Shown one piece after another: positions 23,370 through 31,934 of a stretch of DNA of 32,879 bases. The notes below the pieces were generated by a model that was not told where the DNA came from, did no database searches, and worked only from the letters and a program-made list of their open reading frames with translations. Origin of the DNA: an uncultured Algimonas sp. Its GTDB lineage: Bacteria; Pseudomonadota; Alphaproteobacteria; Caulobacterales; Maricaulaceae. The stretch's first letter is position 1. Each line of letters begins with the position of its first letter. Location: NCBI RefSeq assembly GCF_947498175.1, contig NZ_CANMJB010000008.1, positions 70,234 to 103,112 of the forward strand, given 5' to 3'. The translations under genes and the position numbers were made by a program.

Positions 23370-24711
23370 AGGCTCGGCTGACCGGATGAGCAATCTTTGA
23401 AAGCTCTGCGTGGCGGTAGGCGAGCGACCCGCCATCGCCATATTGGGGGCGATTGTTCTTGTGGCCCATGAGTGTGCAGCGCAATCCATAGTCCAATCCA
23501 GCCTCCAACATTCGGCTCTCAAAGGCGTGGCGGAAGCTGTAGATGCAATGCTTGTCGGTCGGCATGAGGCCGCGATTATGGAAGCTCTTTAGCAGCGCAG
23601 CGGACAGCGAATTGCCGCGATCCCGATAGCGCGGAAAGCCGTTTGGGGCTCGCTTCATGGCCTCCAGCGACACGCCGATGAGCGGAATATCACGACGCGA
23701 CGACACGGATTTAAGCTCTCGTTTCGACGTGGGCCGGATGCGAATATGCGGCACGTCGGCGTCCAGGCAGATGTTCTCCGGGCGTAGATTGGCGATCTCG
23801 CTCGGCCTGCACCCGGTCTCGATGAGCGCGTAGGCGATGAGCTGCACCTCCTCATTTATGCCTTCCAGTGCGTTCGGCTGGATGACGTTTGAGCGTACCC
23901 AATCGTCTGGAAAAGGCGGTGTCGGCTCGGCGGGTGTGTCCTTGAAGCGGAGCTTGCGGAACGGGTTTTCGCGGTCCTCGTCGCCTTGATAGGTCCAGTA
24001 TTCACGGAACAACTGGCGCATATTTCCAAGCTCTCGGTTGGCGCTATTGGGGCGATAGGTTCGGCATTCGCGATTGTCCGGGCGCAATCTTTCGCCCCAC
24101 CAGTCGTAGAACTGCCGCCCGTGATCTCGCGTCAAGGCGTCCATCGTGACGTTGCCGCAAAGCGCAATGAAGTGCTCCACCGCACGAGCCTTTGTCGCCT
24201 TCCAGCGCACGATTTGCTCAGGCGATTTCGTGCTCGTCTCGCCAATGCTGAGCTTGTCGCAATAGAGCTTAAACGCATCGCGCACCGTGTCCTTGGGAGG
24301 CTCTATCGTGCCCAAGGTCGCTTCTGCTTCGCGGTCTGTTACGTCAGGTTTGGCAAGTGCTTTGACACGTTCAACGATAGTCTCGACAGGCTCGAACGCA
24401 GCGATCTTCGCCATTGGCTTGAACTCGAAACCCATGGCCCGCGCACGGCGTCTGGCGCTGCGATAGCGACACATTTCGGGTGTCTCTTCGACGGTCGTGC
24501 CCATGTGCTTGGCGAGTGAGCTTTCCCAGAAATGCTCGTCGGCATCCATAAGGGCGTCCCGCCTCTCGCGGGCAATGGTGAGCGAGTCTGTGAGGAGCGC
24601 GACCTTCACGCGGCGGCGCGTGTCGATGCATCTGTATTGGGTTGGAACGCGGCGCACATAGTACCAACGGTGGCCGCGTTGTTCGAGGTAGTGGTTACGA
24701 CGTATGGACAT
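23338..24711 (-). CDS. int: Tyrosine recombinase/integrase (DUF6538-type N-terminus)
   Basis: This 457-residue site-specific recombinase would catalyse integration and excision of the island at tRNA-Arg. The N-terminus (YLEQRGHRWYYVRRVP) resembles the DUF6538 arm-binding domain. The catalytic domain shows Arg302 (TGCRPSEI), a YSFRH box with Arg394, the GH of MGHKNN (His417) and a probable nucleophile Tyr424 (RPQYG). The usual HxxR histidine is replaced by Tyr391, a variation I associate with this integrase group. The gene lies 127 bases from the tRNA-Arg 3' end, reading away from it. Direct repeats upstream of its start may be arm-type sites. Confidence 0.92.
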   Translation of the reverse strand: MSIRRNHYLEQRGHRWYYVRRVPTQYRCIDTRRRVKVALLTDSLTIARERRDALMDADEHFWESSLAKHMGTTVEETPEMCRYRSARRRARAMGFEFKPMAKIAAFEPVETIVERVKALAKPDVTDREAEATLGTIEPPKDTVRDAFKLYCDKLSIGETSTKSPEQIVRWKATKARAVEHFIALCGNVTMDALTRDHGRQFYDWWGERLRPDNRECRTYRPNSANRELGNMRQLFREYWTYQGDEDRENPFRKLRFKDTPAEPTPPFPDDWVRSNVIQPNALEGINEEVQLIAYALIETGCRPSEIANLRPENICLDADVPHIRIRPTSKRELKSVSSRRDIPLIGVSLEAMKRAPNGFPRYRDRGNSLSAALLKSFHNRGLMPTDKHCIYSFRHAFESRMLEAGLDYGLRCTLMGHKNNRPQYGDGGSLAYRHAELSKIAHPVSRAFIESLPSLDR

Positions 24712-24730
24712 ATTTCTATGTACCCCAGCT

Positions 24731-24753
24731 TGGACCCCAATCTGGACCCCAAT
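24731..24753. repeat. Tandem 11-bp repeat between integrase and tRNA (possible arm sites)
   Basis: TGGACCCCAAT occurs at 24731-24741 and again at 24743-24753, a period of 12 bases, in the gap between the integrase start and attR. A position so close to the crossover site fits arm-type binding sites of the recombinase, or an operator of its promoter. Confidence 0.5.
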
Positions 24754-24835
24754 AGAAGAGGACGTAGGAGGACCGTTAAGGACAACGCTAATTTCCCTAA
24801 GGAAACCAACGACTTATAGAAAATATGAGCTTGGT

Positions 24836-24852
24836 TTATGGCGCACCGGGGA
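24836..24852. repeat. Island attachment site at tRNA-Arg (attR)
   Basis: This is the 17-bp copy TTATGGCGCACCGGGGA overlapping the 3' end of the tRNA-Arg gene (24839-24852 lie within it). It is identical to 12783-12799. Because the copy supplies the authentic 3' end including CCA, the tRNA remains intact after integration. Confidence 0.85.
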
Positions 24853-24915
24853 GGATTCGAACCCCCGACCCCCAGATTCGTAGTCTGGTGCTCTATCCAG
24901 CTGAGCTACCGGTGC
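24839..24915 (-). tRNA. tRNA-Arg (anticodon ACG)
   Basis: The 77-base gene on the minus strand folds as a standard cloverleaf. The acceptor GCACCGG pairs with CCGGTGC, followed by G and an encoded CCA. The D-arm has TAGCTCAG, and the anticodon stem CCAGA/TCTGG encloses the loop CTACGAA with anticodon ACG (24879-24881). The T-arm loop is TTCGAAT. ACG is read as inosine-CG and decodes CGU/CGC/CGA arginine codons. Its 3' end serves as the island's integration site. Confidence 0.95.
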
Positions 24916-25011
24916 GTCTAGGCGGCGGGCTTTAGTCGGGGCGGGGCGGGGGGGCAAGGGGTTTTCGCGCGGGGTTTGCAGGCTTTCGCAGTGGATCGGG
25001 CGGCGTGTCCG

Positions 25012-25500
25012 TCAGCCCTTGGCGCGGGGATAGGTTCCGATCAGCCGGTCGAGCGTTTTTAGGAAGCGATCCGTCCCGGACGCGCTGAGCATGTTCCAGC
25101 CGAGCCCACCGGAAAGGCGGAGCCGGTCGATGATCCGGTCATAGGTCTGACGGCCTCGCGGCGTGAGATGCAGATGAGCCCGGCGGCCGTCCTGGTCGGA
25201 CGCTTCGCGCTGGACCAGTCCGGCCTCGACCAAGGTCGCGACGGCCCGCGAGACCAAGCCTTTATCCATCGGGGTGAGGGCGACGACTTGGGAGGCGGTG
25301 CGTCCGGTCTCGTCGGCGATGGCGGCCAGCACGCGCCATTGGCTGAGGTTTAGGCCGGCCACGTCCGAGGCGGTCTGCGACGTATGGCGCGCGACGCGGT
25401 CGGCCAGGACGGCGACCTTGTAGATCCAGCTGGCATCCAGGCTGAGCGGTTCGAGCGCATCGAGATCGGTGTCCGATCGGTCGGTCGAGGAGGGGGTCAT
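25012..25500 (-). CDS. MarR-family transcriptional regulator of the tyrosine cluster
   Basis: The 162-residue protein has the MarR winged helix-turn-helix ([37 protein letters not shown], then the wing [13 protein letters not shown]). It diverges from hppD with an 87-base gap that holds an inverted repeat, the usual setting for local control of an aromatic catabolic operon, with the repressor released by a pathway compound. The effector cannot be told from the sequence; homogentisate or 4-hydroxyphenylpyruvate are reasonable guesses. Its base composition matches the following G+C-rich genes and not the island. Confidence 0.88.
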   Translation of the reverse strand: MTPSSTDRSDTDLDALEPLSLDASWIYKVAVLADRVARHTSQTASDVAGLNLSQWRVLAAIADETGRTASQVVALTPMDKGLVSRAVATLVEAGLVQREASDQDGRRAHLHLTPRGRQTYDRIIDRLRLSGGLGWNMLSASGTDRFLKTLDRLIGTYPRAKG

Positions 25501-25519
25501 GACGCGTCATCCCGAAAAT

Positions 25520-25535
25520 GGTTGTTATTGCAACC
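25520..25535. promoter_or_regulatory. Candidate MarR operator between marR and hppD
   Basis: GGTTG (25520-25524) and CAACC (25531-25535) form an inverted repeat with a 6-base spacer, centred in the divergent gap. The spacing of the half-sites suits a dimeric MarR protein. Overlap with promoter boxes could not be established. Confidence 0.4.
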
Positions 25536-25587
25536 TGTTTCGATTATATGTGACCTGACCCCGCCCGATGCAAGGATAGATCACGTC

Positions 25588-26712
25588 ATGGCCGACCTGT
25601 TTGAAAACCCCGCTGGACTCGACGGTTTCGAGTTCGTCGAATTCTCCGCTCCCGAGAAAGGCGTTCTGGAGCCTGTCTTCGAGACGATGGGTTTCACGAA
25701 AGTCGCGCGTCACCGCTCCAAGGACGTGGATCTCTGGCGCCAAGGCGGCATCAACCTGATCACCAATTACGAACCGAAATCCGCGGCCCATTATTTCGCC
25801 CGCGAGCACGGCCCGTCGGCCTGCGGCATGGCGTTCCGCGTCCGTGACGCCAAGGCGGCCTACGCCCATTTGCTGGAGCAGGGGGCGGAACCCGTCGATG
25901 TTCAGACCGGACCCATGGAACTGCGCATCCCGGGTATTCGCGGCATCGGCAATTCGATCATCTATCTGGTCGATCGCTACAATGACGAAAGCGCCCGGGA
26001 TCGGGGCGTGCTGTCGATCTACGATATCGATTTCGATGTCCTGCCGGGTGTCGAGAAATTCCCGGAAGGCTGCGGCTTCAAGCGGATCGATCACCTGACG
26101 CACAATGTCTATGGCGGGCGCATGGCCTACTGGGCGGATTTCTACGAAAAGCTCTTCAATTTCCGCGAAATCCGCTATTTCGACATCAAGGGCGAATATA
26201 CCGGCCTGACGTCCAAGGCGCTGACGGCGCCCGACGGCAAGATTCGCATTCCGCTCAACGAGGAAGGCGAGAACGGCAAGGGCCAGATCGAGGAGTTCCT
26301 GCGCGAATATAACGGCGAAGGCATCCAGCACATCGCCCTGATCTGCGACGACATCGTCGCGGCCTGGGACAAGCTGAAGGAACTAGGCGTGCCGTTCATG
26401 ACCGCGCCGCCGGAAACCTACTACGCCATGCTGGAAGAGCGCCTGCCGGGGCACGGCCAGGACGTGGAAGCCTTGCAGTCGCGCGGCATTTTGCTGGACG
26501 GGACAACGGAGGACGGCACGCCGCGCCTGCTGCTGCAGATCTTCGCCGAACCGCGCGTGGGTCCGGTCTTCTTCGAATTCATCCAGCGCGTTGGCGATTA
26601 CGAAGACGGATTCGGGGAAGGGAACTTCAAGGCCCTGTTCGAGAGCATCGAGCGTGATCAGATCGAACGCGGGGTGCTGGAGGTTCAAAAGGCTGCCGAG
26701 GAGGTTGCGTAA
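25588..26712 (+). CDS. hppD: 4-hydroxyphenylpyruvate dioxygenase
   Basis: HppD converts 4-hydroxyphenylpyruvate to homogentisate, the second step of tyrosine degradation, using Fe(II) and oxygen. The 374-residue protein has two VOC domains. The iron ligands are readable as His169 (DHLTHNV), His248 (QHIALI) and Glu330 (FFEFIQR), and the product loop RLLLQIF is present. The ATG at 25588 gives the family length and has AAGGA 11 bases upstream; a longer open frame extends across the regulator gene and is rejected. The stop overlaps the next start (TAATG), so it heads a rightward operon of at least six genes. Confidence 0.95.
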   Translation: MADLFENPAGLDGFEFVEFSAPEKGVLEPVFETMGFTKVARHRSKDVDLWRQGGINLITNYEPKSAAHYFAREHGPSACGMAFRVRDAKAAYAHLLEQGAEPVDVQTGPMELRIPGIRGIGNSIIYLVDRYNDESARDRGVLSIYDIDFDVLPGVEKFPEGCGFKRIDHLTHNVYGGRMAYWADFYEKLFNFREIRYFDIKGEYTGLTSKALTAPDGKIRIPLNEEGENGKGQIEEFLREYNGEGIQHIALICDDIVAAWDKLKELGVPFMTAPPETYYAMLEERLPGHGQDVEALQSRGILLDGTTEDGTPRLLLQIFAEPRVGPVFFEFIQRVGDYEDGFGEGNFKALFESIERDQIERGVLEVQKAAEEVA

Positions 26713-27284
26713 TGGCCACGCATCCCGTCAATTTGGGCGGCGTTCACCACGTCGCCTATCGCTGCAAGGATGCGAAGGAAACGGTCGAGTTTTATGAGCG
26801 CGCGCTCGGCATGGAATTCACCAAGGCGTTCGCCGAAGACCATGTGCCCTCCACGGGCGCCTACGATCCCTACATGCATGTCTTCCTGGAAGCCGGGAAT
26901 GGCAACGTGCTGGCCTTCTTCGAGCTGCCGGAACAGCCCGACATGGGGCGCGACGGCAATACGCCGGAATGGGTGCAGCACTTGGCGTTCAAGGTCGGGA
27001 GCGAGGACGAGTTGACCGCGGCCAAAGAGCATCTTGAAGGCCTGGGTCTCGACGTGCTCGGCCCGACCCATCACGGCATCTTCAAGTCGATCTACTTCTT
27101 CGATCCGAACGGCCACCGCGTCGAGCTGGCCGCCGATATCGGGACAGCCGAGCAATATGCCGAACTCAAGCGCGTGTCGCGCCCCATGCTGGACGAATGG
27201 AGCGAGACCAAGAAAGCGCCCCGCCACGCCGCCTGGCTACATGAGATCGCCAATGCGGAGAACGCGAAGAAAGCCGCTCAGTGA
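26712..27284 (+). CDS. VOC (glyoxalase/extradiol dioxygenase superfamily) protein
   Basis: The 190-residue protein is one full VOC module (two beta-alpha-beta-beta-beta repeats) with likely metal ligands in GVHHVAY (His12 or His13), FFEL, QHLAF and RVELA. A C-terminal helix of about 45 residues follows. It is translationally coupled to hppD (TAATG overlap) and to maiA (GTGA overlap), so it belongs to the tyrosine pathway. VOC enzymes include glyoxalases, epimerases and extradiol dioxygenases, and the exact reaction is not evident. It occupies the operon place where homogentisate dioxygenase is often found. Confidence 0.85.
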   Translation: MATHPVNLGGVHHVAYRCKDAKETVEFYERALGMEFTKAFAEDHVPSTGAYDPYMHVFLEAGNGNVLAFFELPEQPDMGRDGNTPEWVQHLAFKVGSEDELTAAKEHLEGLGLDVLGPTHHGIFKSIYFFDPNGHRVELAADIGTAEQYAELKRVSRPMLDEWSETKKAPRHAAWLHEIANAENAKKAAQ

Positions 27285-27916
27285 AGCTCCACGGTTACTG
27301 GCGCTCTTCCACGAGCTACCGCGTCCGCATCGCGCTGAACCTCAAGAGCCTGGATTACGACTATGCCCCGGTGAACCTGCTCAAAGGCGAGCATAGGAGC
27401 GAGGCCTACCAGGCGGTCAATCCGCACGGCACCGTGCCGCTCCTCGACACGGGCGATCTGCAGATCACGCAGTCCCTGACGGCCATCGACTGGTTGGACC
27501 GGACGTATTCGCAGGCGCCCTTCGTGCCAGACGATCCGGCGATGGCCGCACTGTGCCGCGATCTCTATTTCGCCGTCGCGACCGAACTCCACGCGCCCAA
27601 CAACATGCCGGTGCTGACCTATCTGCGCTCCGAATTCGGGGCGGACGATGCGGCCGTGATCGCCTGGCAGGAACGTTGGATCCACAAGACTTTCACCCCG
27701 ATCGAGCAGCGTCTCGAAGCCACTGACTGGATGGGCGATCTGCCGTTCGGAACGCCGTCGCTGTTCGAGATCGTCCTGATGCCGCGCCTCTACAATGCGC
27801 GGCGTTGGAAAACGAATCTGGAGCCGTTTCCCCTGATCCGGCGTATTGAAACCATCTGCGCGACGCTGGAGCCTTTCCAGCGCGCTCACCCCGACACGCA
27901 AATCGACGCGACTTAA
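27281..27916 (+). CDS. maiA: Maleylacetoacetate isomerase (zeta-class glutathione transferase)
   Basis: The enzyme isomerises maleylacetoacetate to fumarylacetoacetate with glutathione. The 211-residue protein has the zeta-class N-terminal motif (RSSTSYRVRIALNLK, the catalytic serine in SSTS) and the glutathione-site NPHGTVPLL and QSLTAIDWL. An all-helical C-terminal domain follows. The start is GTG in a 4-base GTGA overlap with the VOC gene. Followed after 9 bases by fumarylacetoacetase, it acts on the ring-opened product of homogentisate. Confidence 0.92.
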   Translation: MKLHGYWRSSTSYRVRIALNLKSLDYDYAPVNLLKGEHRSEAYQAVNPHGTVPLLDTGDLQITQSLTAIDWLDRTYSQAPFVPDDPAMAALCRDLYFAVATELHAPNNMPVLTYLRSEFGADDAAVIAWQERWIHKTFTPIEQRLEATDWMGDLPFGTPSLFEIVLMPRLYNARRWKTNLEPFPLIRRIETICATLEPFQRAHPDTQIDAT

Positions 27917-27925
27917 GGACTGACC

Positions 27926-28936
27926 ATGAAACTCGCCACCCTCAAGAACGGCACGCGCGACGGCCGACTGGTCGTCGTGAAGCCGGACCTGTCCACCTAT
28001 GTCGATGCGTCTGACATCGCCCCGACCCTGCAAGCGGCGCTGGACGATTGGTCCAATGTTGCGACCATGCTGCAAAAGCGCTGCGATGATCTATGCAGTG
28101 GGAACGCCGACGCCAAACCCTTCGACGAGACCGAGTGCGAAAGCCCGCTGCCGCGCGCCGCGCAATGGCTGGACGGCTCCGCCTATATCAACCATGTCGA
28201 ACTGGTCCGCAAAGCGCGCGGCGCCGAAGTGCCGGAGAGCTTCTACGACGATCCGCTCATGTATCAGGGCGTCAACGGCCCGAACCTCGCCCCGCGCGAT
28301 CCCATCCCCTTCACCGACATGAGCTGGGGCTACGACATGGAGGGCGAGATCGCCGTCATCACCGACGACGTGCCGCTCGGCGTCAGCGAAGCGGACGCGC
28401 TGGACCACATCAAGCTGGTCCTGCTCTGCAACGATGTCAGCTTGCGCGGCCTGATCCCGGCGGAACTCGCCAAGGGGTTCGGCTTCGTGCAGTCCAAGCC
28501 GCCTTGCGCCTTTTCGCCGGTTGCCGTGACGCCGGACGCACTCGGCGACCTGTGGGCCGACGGACTGGTTCACCGTCCGCTCAACGTGGACTATAATGGC
28601 GAGCCTTTCGGCCGCCCGCATGCCCATCAGGACGCGACGTTCAGCCTCGCGCGCCTCGTCGCCCACGCGGCCAAGACGCGGCCGCTGCTGGCCGGCACGA
28701 TCGTGGGCTCCGGCACCGTGTCCAACAAGGGCGAGGACGGCGGGCCCGGCAAGAAGGTCGAGGACGGCGGCCGCGGCTATGCCTGCATCGCCGAGCTGCG
28801 CATGATCGAGAAGATCGAGACGGGCGAATTCGTCACGCCCTTCATGAGCGAAGGCGACACGGTCCGCATCGAAATGCTCGACGCGGACGGCAACTCCATC
28901 TTCGGCGCGATCGACCAACAGGTGAAAGCGGTCTGA
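27926..28936 (+). CDS. fahA: Fumarylacetoacetase (FAH-family hydrolase)
   Basis: The enzyme would split fumarylacetoacetate into fumarate and acetoacetate. The 336-residue protein has an N-terminal cap and the FAH core, with the metal-binding [11 protein letters not shown] and CNDVSLR and the later [17 protein letters not shown] loop. It is of the shorter bacterial type (about 330 residues) and not the 420-residue eukaryotic-like type. AAGGA precedes its ATG, and its TGA overlaps the ATG of the next gene (TGATG). The acetoacetate it releases is the substrate of the CoA-transferase encoded next, which supports the assignment. Confidence 0.9.
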   Translation: MKLATLKNGTRDGRLVVVKPDLSTYVDASDIAPTLQAALDDWSNVATMLQKRCDDLCSGNADAKPFDETECESPLPRAAQWLDGSAYINHVELVRKARGAEVPESFYDDPLMYQGVNGPNLAPRDPIPFTDMSWGYDMEGEIAVITDDVPLGVSEADALDHIKLVLLCNDVSLRGLIPAELAKGFGFVQSKPPCAFSPVAVTPDALGDLWADGLVHRPLNVDYNGEPFGRPHAHQDATFSLARLVAHAAKTRPLLAGTIVGSGTVSNKGEDGGPGKKVEDGGRGYACIAELRMIEKIETGEFVTPFMSEGDTVRIEMLDADGNSIFGAIDQQVKAV

Positions 28937-29634
28937 TGAAGAACAAGGTCTACGATTCCGCGGCTGCCGCGCTGGACGGCGTGTTGTTCGACGGCATGAC
29001 CATCGCCGCGGGCGGCTTCGGCCTGTGCGGCATTCCGGAGCTGGCCATCGCGGCGATCCGCGATGCGGGAACGAAAGACCTGACCGTCTATTCCAACAAT
29101 GCGGGCGTGGACGATTTCGGGCTAGGGCTGCTGCTCCAGACCAAGCAGGTCAAGAAGATGGCAAGTTCTTACGTCGGCGAGAATGCCGAATTCATGCGCC
29201 AATATCTCTCCGGCGAGCTGGAACTGGAATTCAACCCGCAGGGCACGCTGGCCGAACGCATGCGCGCAGGCGGGGCGGGGATCCCGGGCTTCTACACCAA
29301 GACGGGCGTCGGCACCGTCATCGCCGAGGGCAAGGAGGTGAAGAGCTTCGACGGAGAGGACTACATATTGGAACGCGGCATCGTCGCCGACCTCGCCATC
29401 GTGAAGGCCTGGAAGGCCGACACGACCGGAAACGCGGTGTTCCGCAAGACGGCTCGCAACTTCAACCTGCCCGCCGCCACCTGCGGGAAGATCTGCGTCA
29501 TGGAAGTCGAAGAGATCGTGGAGCCGGGCGAGCTGGACCCCGATCACATCCACCTGCCCGGCATCTACGTGCACCGCCTGATCCAGGGCGAGCACGAGAA
29601 GCGCATCGAGCAGCGCACCGTGCGGGAGGCGTAA
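28936..29634 (+). CDS. scoA: 3-oxoacid CoA-transferase subunit A
   Basis: This 232-residue alpha subunit of a class I CoA-transferase activates acetoacetate with CoA from succinyl-CoA, so that it can be cleaved to two acetyl-CoA. Typical features are [16 protein letters not shown] near residue 20, YSNNAG, GVGT, and the C-terminal [22 protein letters not shown]. It overlaps the fumarylacetoacetase stop (TGATG) and is followed after 4 bases by subunit B. In this operon it completes the conversion of tyrosine to central metabolites. Confidence 0.93.
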   Translation: MKNKVYDSAAAALDGVLFDGMTIAAGGFGLCGIPELAIAAIRDAGTKDLTVYSNNAGVDDFGLGLLLQTKQVKKMASSYVGENAEFMRQYLSGELELEFNPQGTLAERMRAGGAGIPGFYTKTGVGTVIAEGKEVKSFDGEDYILERGIVADLAIVKAWKADTTGNAVFRKTARNFNLPAATCGKICVMEVEEIVEPGELDPDHIHLPGIYVHRLIQGEHEKRIEQRTVREA

Positions 29635-29638
29635 GAGC

Positions 29639-30280
29639 ATGGCTTGGGACAGAAACCAGATGGCCGCGCGGGCGGCGCAGGAACTCGAAGACGGCATGTA
29701 TGTCAATCTCGGCATCGGCATACCGACGCTGGTGGCCAACCACATCCCGGACGGGATGAGCGTCACGCTGCAGTCGGAAAACGGCATGCTCGGCATGGGA
29801 CCGTTTCCCGTGGCGGGCGAGGAGGATGCCGACCTGATCAACGCCGGCAAGCAGACCATCACGGAGTTGCCGCACACGGCCTTCTTCGACAGCGCGACCA
29901 GCTTCGGCATGATCCGGGGCGGCAAGATCGCTATGGCGATCCTCGGCGCGATGGAAGTGGCGGAAAACGGCGATCTCGCCAACTGGATGATCCCGGGCAA
30001 GCTGGTCAAGGGCATGGGCGGGGCGATGGACCTCGTGGCGGGCGTCGGCCGCGTCATCGTCGTGACCGACCACACCAACAAGCGCGGCGAGCCGAAACTG
30101 CTCAAGGAATGCACCCTGCCGCTGACCGGCAAGGCCTGCGTGGACCGGATCATCACCGACCTCGGCGTGTTCGATGTGGTCGCCAAGGACCACGGGGGCG
30201 GGCTGAAGACCGTCGAACTCGCGCCCGGCGTGAGCGCGGACGATGTCGCCGCCAAGACGGCGGCCGCCTTGGTTGGCTAG
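29639..30280 (+). CDS. scoB: 3-oxoacid CoA-transferase subunit B
   Basis: This 213-residue beta subunit carries the catalytic glutamate in the [10 protein letters not shown] motif (about residues 54-63) and the glycine-rich VNLGIGIPT near the N-terminus. [18 protein letters not shown] further on is characteristic. It forms the enzyme with the preceding subunit. It is the last gene of the tyrosine operon, and the next gene converges on it 12 bases downstream. Confidence 0.93.
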   Translation: MAWDRNQMAARAAQELEDGMYVNLGIGIPTLVANHIPDGMSVTLQSENGMLGMGPFPVAGEEDADLINAGKQTITELPHTAFFDSATSFGMIRGGKIAMAILGAMEVAENGDLANWMIPGKLVKGMGGAMDLVAGVGRVIVVTDHTNKRGEPKLLKECTLPLTGKACVDRIITDLGVFDVVAKDHGGGLKTVELAPGVSADDVAAKTAAALVG

Positions 30281-30292
30281 CTTATCGGCCGG

Positions 30293-30673
30293 CTAGGTCA
30301 CGGGTCGGCTGCGCCAGGCATAGGCCATCAGCGCGCAGGCAACGATTTCCACCCCGATCGGCATCAGCGCGCCCAGCACGAAACCGTTCACCAGGCCGTG
30401 CCCGATCCGGCCGACCGCCGTCAGGCCGAACAAGGCGATCGGGGCGAACAGCCAATCGCGCCGCCCGGCGAACAGGGCGGCGCCGATGCCGATCGTGTAG
30501 GTTAGGAAATAGGCCGGGAAATCCGCATAGAGGCTGGCCGCCCCGACCGGTCCCGTCGCGGCGAGCCCGCCGAGCGTCTCGCGCAAGCGCTCCGGCAGAA
30601 AGACAGCTTGCACCGACATGAACAGGCCGAGCAGGAACGGCAGGATGAGAGCGAGCTTCGCGGTGCGTGACAT
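30293..30673 (-). CDS. Small four-helix membrane protein (DUF4345-like)
   Basis: The 126-residue product has four hydrophobic segments of membrane-spanning length (LALILPFLLGLFM near the start, then YFLTYTIGIGAALF, LFAPIALFGLTAVG and MPIGVEIVACALMAYAW). The spacing and the ERLRETLGG loop after the first helix recall DUF4345 proteins, a family of unknown function. The ATG at 30673 has AGGGG six bases upstream and is preferred over one at 30727. It converges on the tyrosine operon and diverges from the oxidoreductase gene; no functional link is evident. Confidence 0.75.
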   Translation of the reverse strand: MSRTAKLALILPFLLGLFMSVQAVFLPERLRETLGGLAATGPVGAASLYADFPAYFLTYTIGIGAALFAGRRDWLFAPIALFGLTAVGRIGHGLVNGFVLGALMPIGVEIVACALMAYAWRSRPVT

Positions 30674-30802
30674 GCGGTCCCCTTGTCCCGCCGGTCCGGT
30701 GCTGTCCAGCGCATGCCGACCTCGCATTCATGCATGAAGGGTGGAGGGCGGCCGCGCGACAGGCTAGTCAGGGCGCAAAGCCCCTAGCCGAAGGACGACC
30801 GC

Positions 30803-31924
30803 ATGAGCCTGCCCGACACCTATAAAGCCCTGGTTTCCACCGTGACGGAGGACGGGCGGTTGCGGCTGGAAACGGTCGACAAGCCCATGCCCGTGCCCAA
30901 ACCGGACCAGGTAGTGATCCGGGTCGAGGCCGCCCCGATCAACCCGTCCGACCACGGCGTCATGTTCGGCTATTCCGACATGAGCCAGGCAAAGAACGAA
31001 GGCGATGCCTTGGTCGCGCCCGTGCCGGGGCAGGGGATGCGCATGATGAAGGGCCGGATCGGCCAAGCCCTGCCCATCGGAAACGAAGGCGCCGGAACGG
31101 TGGTCGCGGCCGGAGACAGCCCGGCGGCGAAGGCGCTGATGGGCAAGACGGTCGCCGCCATGGGCGGCGGCATGTACGCGCAATACCGCGCCGTTCCGGT
31201 CATGCAGGTCCTGCCGCTCAATGACGGTCATACGGCGCGCGACGGCGCATCCTCCTTCGTCAATCCGCTGACCGCGCTCTGCTTTCCGGAAACAATGCGC
31301 CAGGACGGCCACACCGCTCTGGTCCATACGGCGGCCGCCTCGAACCTCGGCCAGATGCTGGTCAAGATCTGCAAGGCGGACGAAGTCCCATTGGTCAACA
31401 TCGTGCGCCGGAAAGAGCAGGCGGAGCTGCTCGCATCCATCGGCGCGACCCATGTGGTCGACAGCTCGGACGACAACTTCATTCCACAGCTGATCGACGC
31501 GGTGCACGAGACCGGCGCGACGCTGGCGTTCGACGCGACGGGGGGCGGACGGCTCGCCTCCGACATATTGACCGCCATGGAAGGCGCGGCGGCCCGCACG
31601 CCCGGAGCCTACAGCATTTATGGGTCGGTCCACCACAAGCAGGTCTATCTCTACGGGTCGCTCGATCCCTCGCCGACCACTCTGACGCGCGGCTACGGCA
31701 TGGCCTGGGGCGTGGGCGGCTGGCTGCTGCCCAACTTCCTCGCCAAGGCGGGGATGGAAACGGCGATGCGTCTGCGAAAGCGCGTGGCCGACGAACTGAC
31801 CACCACCTTCGCCTCCACCTATACCGATGAAATCGGTCTGGCCGATGCGCTGAACGCCGACATCGTCGCGCGCTACAACGCCAAGAAGACGGGCGAGAAG
31901 TTCCTCGTCAATCCGCAGCTCTAG
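30803..31924 (+). CDS. MDR-superfamily zinc-binding-dehydrogenase-like oxidoreductase
   Basis: The 373-residue protein has a GroES-like N-terminal domain (PDQVVIRVEAAPINPSDHGV, GNEGAGTVVAAG) and a Rossmann domain with AAASNLGQMLVKICK as the nucleotide-binding turn. The cysteine/histidine zinc ligands of true alcohol dehydrogenases are not evident, so it is closer to the quinone-oxidoreductase/enoyl-reductase branch, which uses NADPH. GAAGGA precedes the ATG. The SDR gene follows after 10 bases, so the two probably form an operon. The substrate is not deducible. Confidence 0.85.
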   Translation: MSLPDTYKALVSTVTEDGRLRLETVDKPMPVPKPDQVVIRVEAAPINPSDHGVMFGYSDMSQAKNEGDALVAPVPGQGMRMMKGRIGQALPIGNEGAGTVVAAGDSPAAKALMGKTVAAMGGGMYAQYRAVPVMQVLPLNDGHTARDGASSFVNPLTALCFPETMRQDGHTALVHTAAASNLGQMLVKICKADEVPLVNIVRRKEQAELLASIGATHVVDSSDDNFIPQLIDAVHETGATLAFDATGGGRLASDILTAMEGAAARTPGAYSIYGSVHHKQVYLYGSLDPSPTTLTRGYGMAWGVGGWLLPNFLAKAGMETAMRLRKRVADELTTTFASTYTDEIGLADALNADIVARYNAKKTGEKFLVNPQL

Positions 31925-31934
31925 GGCGGGGGTC

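Larger units (their letters stand above)
12783..24852. mobile_element. tRNA-Arg-integrated genomic island carrying a defence operon
   Basis: The segment is bounded by a perfect 17-bp direct repeat, TTATGGCGCACCGGGGA. One copy (24836-24852) covers the last 14 bases of the tRNA-Arg gene plus three bases beyond, and the other (12783-12799) lies in non-coding DNA. A tyrosine recombinase gene sits directly beside the tRNA copy. This is the classic layout of an integrative element using a tRNA 3' end as attB. The cargo is a five-gene operon (fic, snf2, an unknown gene, mod, res) plus a small gene. No plasmid replication, conjugation or phage structural genes are present, so it cannot transfer itself. 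Confidence 0.88.

Noticed and set aside
25384-25587. Longer N-terminus for hppD
   Set aside because: The extension overlaps the divergent MarR gene and is absent from the family; the ATG at 25588 gives the usual length.
29122-30255. Leftward open frame of 377 codons opposite scoA/scoB
   Set aside because: This is an antisense shadow in high-G+C coding DNA; scoA and scoB on the other strand have clear motifs and coupled starts.
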